Shown here: piece by piece, positions 7,699-15,809 of the stretch
Numbering within the stretch: position 1 is the stretch's first letter
How the letters are laid out: each line of letters opens with the position of its first letter
Assembly (NCBI GenBank): GCA_947853665.1
Contig: CANTXF010000065.1
Location: 1-64,000 of the forward strand
DNA length: 64,000 bases
Reading direction: 5' to 3'
Source of the DNA: an uncultured Deferribacterales bacterium
GTDB lineage: Bacteria; Chrysiogenota; Deferribacteres; Deferribacterales; Mucispirillaceae
Notes under the pieces: generated by a model
Seen by the model: only the letters and a program-made list of their open reading frames with translations
What the model was told of the DNA's origin: nothing
Database searches by the model: none
Program-made: the position numbers and the translations under genes

Positions 7699-9618
7699 AT
7701 GAATATAACACTGCCTGACGGCAACCAACTGGAATTAAAAAACGGCGCGAGCGTAATGGACGCAGCCGAAACCATATCCAAGGGCTTGGCAAAAAAAGCC
7801 GTGGCCGGAATAATCAACGGAAAAGCGTCCGACCTTTCCGCTAAGCTTTCCGAAGGCGACAAAATAAAAATAATAACGGAAACGGACGAGGAAGGTCTGG
7901 AAATAATACGCCACTCCACCGCCCACCTTATGGCGCAGGCGGTTCAGAGGCTCTTTCCCGAAACCCGAGTTACAATAGGCCCTGTTATTGAAAACGGTTT
8001 TTATTACGATTTTGACAGAGACACTCCATTTACACCGGAAGACCTTGAAAAAATCGAAAATAAAATGGCGGAAATCGCAAGGGAAAACCTGCCCGTCGAG
8101 CGCACGGAGCTTTCCGCGGACGAAGCCGTTAAAAGGTTCGAGGCCGAAGGCGAAAAATATAAATGCGAAATAATAACGGATTTGGGAGCCGATAAGGTAT
8201 CCCTTTACAGCCAGGGGGATTTTACCGACCTCTGCCGCGGGCCTCACGTGCCCGGCACCGGCAAGCTGAAGCATTTTAAGCTGCTTTCCGTTGCGGGCGC
8301 CTACTGGCGCGGCGACGAGAAAAACAAACAGCTCCAGCGCATATACGGAACGGCCTGGGCGACGAAGCAGGAGCTGGACGATTACCTGCGTATGCTGGAG
8401 GAAGCCAAAAAACGCGACCACCGCAGGCTTGGCAAACAGCTTAAACTTTTTACCGTGGAAGAGGAAGCCGGAGCGGGATTTCCCATATATCTGCCGAGGG
8501 GAGGCATGCTAAGGGCCACCCTGGAACAGTTCGAGCGTTCGGAGCATATAAAAAGAGGCTACGAAATAGTTTACGGCCCTACCATCCTTAAAAAGGATCT
8601 GTGGGTATGCTCGGGCCACTACGCCAACTATAAGGAAAATATGTACTTTACCGAAATAGACGGCGTGGAATTCGGCATAAAGCCCATGAACTGCCTTTCC
8701 CATATACTTATTTATAAATCGGAGCTGCGGAGTTACCGGGATCTGCCCCAAAGGTATTTCGAGCTGGGCACGGTGCACCGCCACGAAAAATCAGGGGTTC
8801 TGCACGGCCTTATGAGGGTGCGGGCCTTTACCCAGGACGACGCCCACATATTCTGCCGCCCAGACCAGCTGCTTAAAGAAATAGGCGATATACTGGATTT
8901 TGTGAAAGACGTTATGAATATGTTTGGCTTCGAGTTTATACATACCGTGTCCACGAAGCCGGAAGAAAAGTATATCGGCAGCGACGAAATATGGGACACG
9001 GCCACAAAAGCCCTTATAGAAGCCCTTGACGCCAAGGGTCTGCCCTATACGGTAAACGAGGGGGACGGAGCTTTTTACGGCCCTAAAATAGACATAAAGC
9101 TGAAAGACGCCATAGGCAGGCTCTGGCAGTGCGCTACCATTCAGTGCGATTTTAATCTGCCGGAGCGCTTCGACCTTACCTATGTAGGCGACGACGGCGA
9201 AAAGCACAGGCCGGTTATGCTTCACAGGGTCATATTAGGCTCCGTGGACAGGTTCCTCGGCGTACTGATAGAGCATTTCGCGGGAGCTTTCCCTTTCTGG
9301 CTGGCTCCGGTACAGATAAAAATAATGAATATAACCGACGATTCGGCGGAATACGCGGAGGAAATCGCCTCCAGGCTGCGTATGGCCGGGTTCCGCGTGG
9401 AAAAGGATTTGCGCAACGAAAAAATAGGCTTTAAAATCAGGGAAGCCCAGATGGATAAAATACCCCACATGATAGTGCTGGGTAAAAACGAGGCCGAATC
9501 CGGCACCGTCTCCGTAAGACTGCGCACCGGTGAAAACAAAAATAATCTTGATTTTTCATCCTATCTTAGTGTAATAAATTCTCTTACGGCAGAAAAATCA
9601 CTGGACTTATGGAGGTGA
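7699..9618 (+). CDS. thrS: threonyl-tRNA synthetase
   Basis: Charges tRNA-Thr in the cytoplasm; 639 aa, the usual bacterial length. Domains in order: TGS (about 1-60), editing domain with [10 protein letters not shown] (HxxxH) and an ESGFYYDF-like segment (ENGFYYDF), then the class II core. The zinc ligands are recognisable as the Cys of KPMNCLSH, the His of VHRHEKSG and a C-terminal His. Motif 2 and the [12 protein letters not shown] segment are present, then an anticodon-binding domain from about residue 540. The ATG at 7699 follows CGGAG by about 8 nt; longer frames would run into the tRNA. Its last codons contain the infC ribosome site. Confidence 0.97.
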   Translation: MNITLPDGNQLELKNGASVMDAAETISKGLAKKAVAGIINGKASDLSAKLSEGDKIKIITETDEEGLEIIRHSTAHLMAQAVQRLFPETRVTIGPVIENGFYYDFDRDTPFTPEDLEKIENKMAEIARENLPVERTELSADEAVKRFEAEGEKYKCEIITDLGADKVSLYSQGDFTDLCRGPHVPGTGKLKHFKLLSVAGAYWRGDEKNKQLQRIYGTAWATKQELDDYLRMLEEAKKRDHRRLGKQLKLFTVEEEAGAGFPIYLPRGGMLRATLEQFERSEHIKRGYEIVYGPTILKKDLWVCSGHYANYKENMYFTEIDGVEFGIKPMNCLSHILIYKSELRSYRDLPQRYFELGTVHRHEKSGVLHGLMRVRAFTQDDAHIFCRPDQLLKEIGDILDFVKDVMNMFGFEFIHTVSTKPEEKYIGSDEIWDTATKALIEALDAKGLPYTVNEGDGAFYGPKIDIKLKDAIGRLWQCATIQCDFNLPERFDLTYVGDDGEKHRPVMLHRVILGSVDRFLGVLIEHFAGAFPFWLAPVQIKIMNITDDSAEYAEEIASRLRMAGFRVEKDLRNEKIGFKIREAQMDKIPHMIVLGKNEAESGTVSVRLRTGENKNNLDFSSYLSVINSLTAEKSLDLWR

Positions 9619-9621
9619 GCC

Positions 9622-10158
9622 ATCCCGCCAGCTAAAGACGCAGATAAAGAAAGGACTAACGAGGAAATAACGTCCCCCGAAGTGAGGGTCGTCCTCGAAG
9701 ACGGTACGGCGCTGGGAGTTATAACTATCGAAGAAGCCCTGCGCGCGGCCAGAGAAAAAGGGCTTGATCTTGTTGAAGTCGCGCCTCAGGCAAAACCGCC
9801 TGTGTGCCGCGTAATGGATTACAGCAAGTACAAATTCGAAAAAAACAAAAAAGAAAAGGAAGCCCGCAAGAAACAGCGCCAGCACCAGATAGACATTAAG
9901 GAAATCAAATTCCGCCCGAAAATCGAAGAACACGATTATAATGTGAAGCTGAAGCATATAAGGCGCTTTCTGACCGACGGCGACAAGGTAAAAATAGTAA
10001 TACGTTACCGCGGCCGGGAAATGATGTTCCAAAACGCGGGAACGGAGCTTCTTAATAAAGTCCTTGCCGATGTGGAAGATCTGGGCGTTATGGAGAAAAA
10101 GCCCGAAGTCTTGGGCAAACAGCAGATAATGGTTATCGCTCCGAAAGCGAAGGCCTGA
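9622..10158 (+). CDS. infC: translation initiation factor IF-3 (ATC start)
   Basis: Binds the 30S subunit, discriminates against non-initiator tRNA and non-standard start codons, and prevents premature 70S joining. The frame encodes [23 protein letters not shown], then the N-domain ([43 protein letters not shown]), the basic linker and the C-domain ([33 protein letters not shown]). It is about 178 aa if started at ATC (9622). No ATG or GTG upstream fits, while GGAGGTGA (9611-9618), overlapping the thrS stop, is correctly spaced for ATC. Non-AUG starts are a known device by which IF-3 represses its own translation in other bacteria. Confidence 0.93.
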   Translation: MPPAKDADKERTNEEITSPEVRVVLEDGTALGVITIEEALRAAREKGLDLVEVAPQAKPPVCRVMDYSKYKFEKNKKEKEARKKQRQHQIDIKEIKFRPKIEEHDYNVKLKHIRRFLTDGDKVKIVIRYRGREMMFQNAGTELLNKVLADVEDLGVMEKKPEVLGKQQIMVIAPKAKA

Positions 10159-10182
10159 TTTTTAAGCCGTAAACCAAAAGCA

Positions 10183-10227
10183 TTATAACGCGCGGCGCAA
10201 ACGTTCCGCGCGTATAGTTATAAGGAG
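10183..10227 (+). promoter_or_regulatory. hairpin over the rpmI ribosome site
   Basis: An 8-bp perfect stem, ACGCGCGG (10188-10195) with CCGCGCGT (10206-10213), is followed by TTATAA, which can pair with an upstream TTATAA and would cover the rpmI ribosome site AAGGAG (10222-10227). The position between infC and rpmI is where L20-mediated translational control acts in well-studied bacteria. That role here is inference. Confidence 0.45.
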
Positions 10228-10233
10228 TTGTTA

Positions 10234-10437
10234 ATGGCCGGATGCAAAGTCAAAACGCACAGAGGTGCGAAAAAGCGCTTTAAAATCAGCGGGACTGGCA
10301 AACTCATATTCCAGAAAAACGGAATGCGCCACATCCTTACGAGCAAAAGCAGAAAGCGCAAACGTCAGCTTAAGGAGACCGGAGTTATCGAAGGCACCGT
10401 GGCTGCAAACGTCCGCAGGATAATGCCCTACGATTAA
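10234..10437 (+). CDS. rpmI: 50S ribosomal protein L35
   Basis: A 67-aa basic ribosomal protein. Characteristic sequence: CKVKTHRGAKKRFKISGTGKL near the start, then RHILTSKSRKRKRQL. The ATG at 10234 follows AAGGAG by 6 nt. It lies in the conserved infC-rpmI-rplT order. Confidence 0.96.
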   Translation: MAGCKVKTHRGAKKRFKISGTGKLIFQKNGMRHILTSKSRKRKRQLKETGVIEGTVAANVRRIMPYD

Positions 10438-10500
10438 TCGTTCAGAAAGGGCGAAGCCATGATTACGGCATTAAGGCCGCCGTATATCAGGTTAAAAATT

Positions 10501-10517
10501 TAAGCCGGAAAGGCTTA
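10501..10517 (+). promoter_or_regulatory. short hairpin directly upstream of the rplT ribosome site
   Basis: TAAGCC/GGCTTA, 6 bp with a GGAAA loop, ends 3 nt before GGAGG of rplT. It is stable enough to influence rplT translation and might be part of an L20 operator. It could also be a chance structure. Confidence 0.35.
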
Positions 10518-10530
10518 CAAGGAGGAAAAA

Positions 10531-10878
10531 GTGCCTAGAGCTAAAGGTGGTTACAAAACCAGAAGAAGAAGGAACAAAATCCTTGCCCTAGCAAAAGGTT
10601 TCAGAGGCAGGAACAGGACGGTCTACAATATTGCCCGTCCCAGAGTGGAAAGAGCCCTGTGCTATGCGTACAGAGACAGGCGCAGGAAAAAAAGAGATAT
10701 GCGCAGGCTCTGGATAACCCGCGTATCCGCGGCGGCCAAGCTTAACAACACTTCATACAGCAAACTTATGGGCAACCTGAAAAAGCACGGCATAGAGCTT
10801 AACAGGAAATCCCTTTCCGAAATGGCGATAAACGCGCCCGCAGCTTTCGCGGACCTGGTCGCTAAAGTAACGAAATAA
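10531..10878 (+). CDS. rplT: 50S ribosomal protein L20
   Basis: A 115-aa 23S-binding assembly protein: PRAKGGYKTRRRRNKILALAKGFRGR at the start, YAYRDRRRKKRDMRRLWITR in the middle, then the globular C-domain. It starts with GTG (10531) behind AGGAGG. L20 usually represses its own operon; two hairpins upstream are candidates for this. Confidence 0.97.
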   Translation: MPRAKGGYKTRRRRNKILALAKGFRGRNRTVYNIARPRVERALCYAYRDRRRKKRDMRRLWITRVSAAAKLNNTSYSKLMGNLKKHGIELNRKSLSEMAINAPAAFADLVAKVTK

Positions 10879-10903
10879 ATAACGCTTTCAAAAAAAGCAT
10901 AGA

Positions 10904-10929
10904 ACGGGGCCGAAAAGCCCCGTTTTTTT
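10904..10929 (+). terminator. rho-independent terminator after rplT
   Basis: ACGGGGC/GCCCCGT 7-bp stem, loop CGAAAA, then seven T. A strong terminator that closes the thrS-infC-rpmI-rplT operon. Confidence 0.9.
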
Positions 10930-10975
10930 ATGAAAATATTTAGTCTTTTAAAGTTATGGCACAAGAGAGCGCACC

Positions 10976-11602
10976 ATGAAAATAGAAATATGCGAATCCT
11001 TAATGCTAAGTTATATAAAGCACGTCAAAGAATGTATGTTTTACCAGACAAACTGGAAAGCGCCGGACAATAAAAATATAGACGGCCCTGCCTATGACAG
11101 AATCCGTAAAGATTATGAACGCATAAATAATAAGTCTGATTTTTACGGCATATTAGATAAATCCAAACTGAATCAGTTGATTAAACAAACCGAAATAGAC
11201 ATATTAGGTATAAACTCCGAAGGTAAAATATACGCTGCCGAAACGGCCTTCCATGAAAATGGATTAAACTATAAAAAAGAAACCAGAAACAGAATAATCA
11301 GAAAATTACTTCGTTCATATCTGGCGTTACGGGTTTACTTTCCTGAAAATAAGCAATACGAACTCCTTTTCGCATCACCGAAAGTAAAGGCAAAGAACGA
11401 CGAAGAGATAATACAAGCTTTTGATACCCTGAATAATATGTTTCCAGAAGAAAATGTTAATTTCAAATACATTTCCAACAATTTATTCAAACGCGAAATT
11501 CTTATTCCAACCATTGAAAAAACAAAAAAATATTCCGATTCAAACGAATTGTTTATAAGAGCCGTTAAAATGCTCGGTATGTTTGGGCTTATCAAATATT
11601 GA
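10976..11602 (+). CDS. uncharacterised protein with nuclease-like core
   Basis: A 208-aa protein, AT-rich compared with its neighbours. Residues about 68-95 read TEIDILGINSEGKIYAAETAFHENGLNY. The Asp-x10-Glu-x-Ala spacing and the following helices resemble the core of PD-(D/E)XK nuclease-fold proteins, with ETA where EVK is usual. LLFASPK follows, as a strand would. I infer a restriction-endonuclease-like fold but not a proven activity. It lies first in an accessory patch after a strong terminator. No methylase or toxin partner is adjacent. Confidence 0.6.
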   Translation: MKIEICESLMLSYIKHVKECMFYQTNWKAPDNKNIDGPAYDRIRKDYERINNKSDFYGILDKSKLNQLIKQTEIDILGINSEGKIYAAETAFHENGLNYKKETRNRIIRKLLRSYLALRVYFPENKQYELLFASPKVKAKNDEEIIQAFDTLNNMFPEENVNFKYISNNLFKREILIPTIEKTKKYSDSNELFIRAVKMLGMFGLIKY

Positions 11603-11907
11603 CGGAGTAAAACTCATATAAATATACGGGGCAGCCCTCCGCACGCAAATCACAGTAAAATTACAAAAAATATTGGCGGCTATCCCTGACGTAGATAGCG
11701 ATAGAAAATCTTTATAATTTCCGCTCCGCGCCGTTATAAATATTCATAATAAGACCTGCGCGGCGATGCAAACTAGGGGCATTGCCAGACGCTTCGAATG
11801 AAATTATCCATTGCCGTGAGCAAGTCGCCGTATTATAAATATTTCCATAATTTTACATTAATCTGCGTAAGGATATAGCTGCGATTTGAATTTATGGAGA
11901 AACGGAA
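11603..11907. other. AT-rich intergenic stretch
   Basis: No gene seen. It holds two similar motifs, CGCCGttATAAATATTcATAAT (about 11730) and CGCCGtattATAAATATTtccATAAT (about 11829), which may be degenerate promoter or operator copies. Confidence 0.4.
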
Positions 11908-12348
11908 ATGAAAGGAACATTAAAACTAAACAAAAATACTTATAACATAGAAGATACGGATACAAGATTATATCTTTTTAAGAGCGATGTTAATGATGGA
12001 ACATTAACCATTAGCGCAGATATTTATTTTCAGGATGGTCAATATGACGATATGGATGTTAGTCCATTTATCTGTATTAACGAACATGAAACAAATGTGA
12101 CGGACATAAACCAGATGGTGGGAATGAAATTTTTAGTAAACAATGTCAGCGAAGCGAACGAACGTGAAGATACTTTCTATTTATTTGAACATGAACCACT
12201 GAAAAACTATCAGATGACAATTCTTGAAGTAAAGAACGATGAAGCACATCTTGAAATTAAGGGCGTTGCAATAACAGACGGTTATACCGAACCGTATAAA
12301 GCTGAAGAATTTATGATTGATTGCTGGCTTCCCGTTCCAAAAATATAA
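11908..12348 (+). CDS. hypothetical acidic protein
   Basis: A 146-aa protein, acidic and AT-rich in coding sequence, with no signal peptide. It looks like a mostly beta protein with alternating strands (LTISADIYFQDG, MKFLVNNVSEAN, FYLFEHEPLKNYQMTILEV). A ribosome site (GGAG) precedes the ATG. I do not recognise a family. Small acidic orphans of this type are sometimes immunity proteins, but no toxin is next to it. Confidence 0.6.
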   Translation: MKGTLKLNKNTYNIEDTDTRLYLFKSDVNDGTLTISADIYFQDGQYDDMDVSPFICINEHETNVTDINQMVGMKFLVNNVSEANEREDTFYLFEHEPLKNYQMTILEVKNDEAHLEIKGVAITDGYTEPYKAEEFMIDCWLPVPKI

Positions 12349-12873
12349 TATAGGATAATACAAAGCTGATACTCAAACAATATCGTTACGAAAAAATGAG
12401 CGCGAAGCGGGCACGCAGACCGCCCTGCGAGTGCGGAAAATAAATTCGTTACGCAGTTAAAGAATATTTTTGAGATTCAATGGACAAATGCCTTACCCTG
12501 TCAGTTTCAGCGCCGGTAAATGCTGTATTTGCAGGGTTTATTAACCTTTAATGACTTGACATGAAAGCGTGAAACAAGGCCGGCCTGAATTACCTCGGCG
12601 GGGGCGATAACGCTGCCTTGAGCCTGTGTATAGCTTTAAAACCAGTTTATACGGCGATATGATAATAATTTCTCGCATATATAAACGCTTGCGGGAATCT
12701 GTTTGTAATACGTCTTTTGTATATAAAATAAATAAAAAAAGAAACGTATAACATTAATATCCGCAGGCAGGAAAACTATCCGGCAGGATAGACGATACGG
12801 GGTTGTTATTACCCGAATCCGCAAAAGGATAAAAATACGGCGGCAGAATAATCATACGGAGACTTAAAGCAGT
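12349..12873. other. gene-free accessory DNA
   Basis: About 525 bp with no supported coding region. No insertion-sequence ends, integrase or long inverted repeats were seen. Base composition switches between GC-rich and AT-rich patches, as in decayed DNA. Confidence 0.4.
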
Positions 12874-13416
12874 ATGAAGACAAGAGCTATAATTGTAGAG
12901 CCGTATCAGCGTAAGTGGAAAGACGATTTTAAGAAAATTGCGGCGGAGGCGGAAAACGCTCTTTCCGGCCTTATCATACGAATAGAACATATAGGAAGCA
13001 CCGCGGTGGAAGGGCTGGCCGCCAAACCTGTTATAGATTTGGATGTTGTGATAAAAGATTATTCCGTATTCGATGAAACGGTAAAACGTCTGCGTTCTAT
13101 CGGATATATATACGAAGGGGATTTGGGCATTAAAGAAAGAGAAGCTTTCCGCTATGAAAATAAGCCTCATCTGCGCAAACACAACTTATACGTATGCCCG
13201 GAATATTCAAGAGAATTACTCCGCCACACCGTTTTTCGGGATTATCTCCGATCCCACCCCGACGCCGTCAGAAAGTACGGAGAGATTAAAATGAAAGCGG
13301 CGGAATTATACCCGCGTGATATTGATAAATATCTTAAATATAAATCCGGCTTTATCTTGAATATTTATTCGTTATGTAATTTACAGCGCCTTCCCCCACA
13401 GTCAGAAACCGCCTGA
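12874..13416 (+). CDS. GrpB/UPF0157 family nucleotidyltransferase-like protein
   Basis: A 180-aa protein of the GrpB family, which has a nucleotidyltransferase fold. Hallmarks are VEPYQRKWKDDFKKIAAE at the start, RIEHIGSTAVEGLAAKPVIDLDVVI (GS..V.GL..KP.ID.D) near residue 30, LRKHNLYVCPEYS near 105 and FRDYLRSHPDAVRKYGEIK later. The cellular role is poorly defined; it occurs as an accessory gene in many bacteria. A terminator-like hairpin follows about 50 bp downstream. Confidence 0.85.
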   Translation: MKTRAIIVEPYQRKWKDDFKKIAAEAENALSGLIIRIEHIGSTAVEGLAAKPVIDLDVVIKDYSVFDETVKRLRSIGYIYEGDLGIKEREAFRYENKPHLRKHNLYVCPEYSRELLRHTVFRDYLRSHPDAVRKYGEIKMKAAELYPRDIDKYLKYKSGFILNIYSLCNLQRLPPQSETA

Positions 13417-13465
13417 ATACGGCGCAAAATAAATAATACGCGGGCACACATGAAAGACTATGTCT

Positions 13466-13491
13466 CCGCCGAAATACGCGGCGGATTTTTT
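13466..13491 (+). terminator. terminator-like hairpin after the GrpB gene
   Basis: CCGCCG (13466-13471) and CGGCGG (13479-13484) with a 7-nt loop, then A and six T. It lies inside the longest possible frame of the following acetyltransferase, which argues for the shorter GTG start at 13492. Confidence 0.6.
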
Positions 13492-14034
13492 GTGAATATA
13501 AAATGTTTCAGATACAATGATATATCAAATACGGATAACGGTTTATTAAATAATTTGATACGAAGCGTTTGGGAAGATACGGACACCTCTGAAATCCATC
13601 CGAAAGAAATGAACGCCGTGTCCTTTTGCGCAAAGATAAATGATATTTTTATAGGATACGCCGGAGTGATAGACTGGAACATCCGCGTTCGGAATAAAAT
13701 ATTTAAAATGTGCGCTCTAAGTTGTGTCTGCACACAGCCCTCATATAGAAAAAAAGGAACAGGCTCCTACCTGGTTAAAAAAGCTACCGAATGGATTATA
13801 AAAAACGATAGTATTGATGTAGGTTTATTTACCTGTTCTCAAGAAAATACAGGCTGTTGGGAAAGGGCGCCCCGTTTAATTCTTAAAGAAAGCGATAGAA
13901 ACCGGGCATACAGAAGCGATATTATGGGGCTGAACGTATTTAAATTATTAGTTTCCAACAGGGCAAAATCCCACGCAGAATATTTTGAAAACGGAATTAT
14001 CAATTTAAATTTTCCGGAAGGAAAATTTATATAG
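13492..14034 (+). CDS. GNAT-family N-acetyltransferase
   Basis: About 180 aa. The GNAT fold is indicated by KINDIFIGYAGVIDW (strands 2-4), LSCVCTQPSYRKKGTGSYLVKKATEWI (strand 4, pyrophosphate loop of the R/Q-x-x-G-x-G/A type, helix 3) and GLFTCSQENTGCWERA. It transfers acetyl from acetyl-CoA to an unknown amine. The frame can also start at ATG 13450, but that would read through a terminator-like hairpin and has no ribosome site. GTG 13492 follows GGCGGA and places the GNAT fold at the N-terminus. It belongs to the AT-rich accessory patch. Confidence 0.75.
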   Translation: MNIKCFRYNDISNTDNGLLNNLIRSVWEDTDTSEIHPKEMNAVSFCAKINDIFIGYAGVIDWNIRVRNKIFKMCALSCVCTQPSYRKKGTGSYLVKKATEWIIKNDSIDVGLFTCSQENTGCWERAPRLILKESDRNRAYRSDIMGLNVFKLLVSNRAKSHAEYFENGIINLNFPEGKFI

Positions 14035-14136
14035 CTAACAGCAATTATTTCTTTAAATATTAAGTGGCCGGCGGGATTAATTTATACAACCGCCAGACCG
14101 ACAAAAAAACGAAAGAGCTTCCCCTGATAAAACCTT

Positions 14137-14973
14137 TTACGCGCCCGTATTCATTACGGTTATTTCGGTAATAAGGTCAGGCTCCCCTTCTATGGACGTT
14201 CCGGTAACAACGACGGATAAATACCCGCCCGCTCCGGACGCTCTGAAAATAAACACCTCGTCCCCCGCCTCGACGGATTCGAAGCCGGGGAGAGCCGAAT
14301 AAAAATCCGCCGCAATAAGAGCGTCGTCCATAGAGCCGAAAACAAAGGTATCTCTGCCGTTTTCGGCGGTCATAGCGGCCGAGCGTTCCGGCAGAAAAAC
14401 GGAGTTAGGGTATTTGGGCACGCCCAAAAATACTTTCACATCCTCCATCTTTGCAAATTCCTTCAGCTTGGCTCCGTAAAGGGCGGATAAGCTTTCGTCC
14501 GCGGCGGCAGCCGCTTTGCCTGCCGCAGAGTGGACGGTTCGGCTTATTTTTACAATACGGCCGGAAGCAGCTTCCGACACCAGCACTTCAAAAACCGCCC
14601 AGCCGCCTTTAAACCTGTTCCCCCAGGAAAAAGAGGCGGATTTCAGCGTCCTGCCGTCCTCATAATAAACTGGCGCGTAAATAACCCCGGAAACAGCGCC
14701 TTCCTCCATTTCCTCATAAACCGGCATATCGCCGTCAAACTCTATTAAGTACGGAGCAAAAAAGTTTTTATAAAATTCCGATATTTCGGCGGCGCTTGCG
14801 CCGGATATATATTCCGCCGCATCAGAAAGCTCCTTGCCGCGATTTCCGGCTGGAACGGCGTCAGGCGGCAGCGGAATATCCGCAGTATTCTGCGGAACGG
14901 CAAAGCCCTCCGCCCACGCATGGGAGAACAGCGCGGCCCATAAAAACAAAACGGGCAAAAGCCTGGTACTCAC
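14137..14973 (-). CDS. secreted protein of unknown function
   Basis: A 278-aa protein with a clear signal peptide (MSTRLLPVLFLWAALFSHAWA, likely cleaved before EGF). The mature part may contain two related halves: each has a Pro-rich segment (PLPPDAVPAGN, VPKYPNSVFLPE) followed by a helix with YKNFFA or YSALPGF, a pattern seen in repeated extracytoplasmic domains. No enzyme motif was found. Its ATG overlaps the stop of the upstream NlpC/P60 gene by 4 nt, so the two are translationally coupled and may work together in the periplasm. Confidence 0.7.
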   Translation of the reverse strand: MSTRLLPVLFLWAALFSHAWAEGFAVPQNTADIPLPPDAVPAGNRGKELSDAAEYISGASAAEISEFYKNFFAPYLIEFDGDMPVYEEMEEGAVSGVIYAPVYYEDGRTLKSASFSWGNRFKGGWAVFEVLVSEAASGRIVKISRTVHSAAGKAAAAADESLSALYGAKLKEFAKMEDVKVFLGVPKYPNSVFLPERSAAMTAENGRDTFVFGSMDDALIAADFYSALPGFESVEAGDEVFIFRASGAGGYLSVVVTGTSIEGEPDLITEITVMNTGA

Positions 14974-15719
14974 AAATAGCTCCTTCCGCCTAAATACACC
15001 CTTTTCCAGTAAGCGTCGCCGAGATTGGCCTGACGCACGGTTTTGCCCCTGCTGGGAGCGTGTATGAATTTTCCGCCGCCTATATATATGCCCACATGGT
15101 TTACGCGGCCTTTTTTAGCCGTGCCGAAAAATACCAGATCCCCTTTCTGGAGGGACGCTCTCTTTACGAAGCGGCCGGCGTTAAACTGGTCTCTGGACAC
15201 TCTGGGTATCGAGATGCCGTTAAGCCTGTAAATAGCCCTGGTAAGGCCGCTGCAATCTATTCCGGCGGTGGTGTTGCCTCCCCACACGTAAGGCACGCCT
15301 ATATACCTATGGGCCGTGCTTACAAGCTGGTCCCTAACGTAAGAAGAGCCTTTGGTAGTCTTTTTCGCATAGGAATAGCTTTCCGGAGCCACAACGAAAA
15401 AATCGCCTATTTTCTTTTTTTTCTGCAGATAACGTCCCCTTTCGCGGGCTTCGTCCCTGGTGGCGTAGTTTCCGAAGCGGACTTTATATTTGCCGTCCTC
15501 CTTGAAAAGAAAAGCATCGAAGCCTTTGGAGTCCAGCTCGTCCACAAGACGGGCGGCGTTGTTTACGTTTTTAAAGGCGCCCACCTGTATGGTATAGCCC
15601 TCGCGATAAACGGCGCCGCCGCTTTTAGATGAAGATTTAGACGCGCAGCCGCAGAGAGCGAAAAGAAAAACACCCGCTAAAATCAGGCCGCGCCTTATTC
15701 CCAATGTTTTACCGTTCAT
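14970..15719 (-). CDS. SPOR-NlpC/P60 lipoprotein, probable peptidoglycan hydrolase
   Basis: A 249-aa cell-wall enzyme. A lipoprotein signal ends at Cys25 (FALCGC). A SPOR domain (about 42-112, YTIQVGAFKNVNNAARLVDEL) binds denuded glycan. The NlpC/P60 domain (about 128-249) carries the catalytic Cys in GIDCSGLTRAIY (Cys156), the His in RVNHVGIYIGGGKFIH and a later polar residue. It would cleave stem peptides in septal peptidoglycan. The gene order with a coupled secreted protein suggests a partner. Confidence 0.88.
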   Translation of the reverse strand: MNGKTLGIRRGLILAGVFLFALCGCASKSSSKSGGAVYREGYTIQVGAFKNVNNAARLVDELDSKGFDAFLFKEDGKYKVRFGNYATRDEARERGRYLQKKKKIGDFFVVAPESYSYAKKTTKGSSYVRDQLVSTAHRYIGVPYVWGGNTTAGIDCSGLTRAIYRLNGISIPRVSRDQFNAGRFVKRASLQKGDLVFFGTAKKGRVNHVGIYIGGGKFIHAPSRGKTVRQANLGDAYWKRVYLGGRSYL

Positions 15720-15756
15720 TCGTTTATCTTATATTACCTTTTTCGCAAAAGGCAAT

Positions 15757-15784
15757 AAAAAAGCCGCGGGAAGAACCCCGCGGC
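15757..15784 (-). terminator. terminator of serA
   Basis: On the minus strand: GCCGCGGG, loop of 6, CCCGCGGC, then six T. It lies 26 bp after the serA stop. Confidence 0.85.
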
Positions 15785-15809
15785 CCGTATATAAGCGAAA
15801 AATCGTTTT

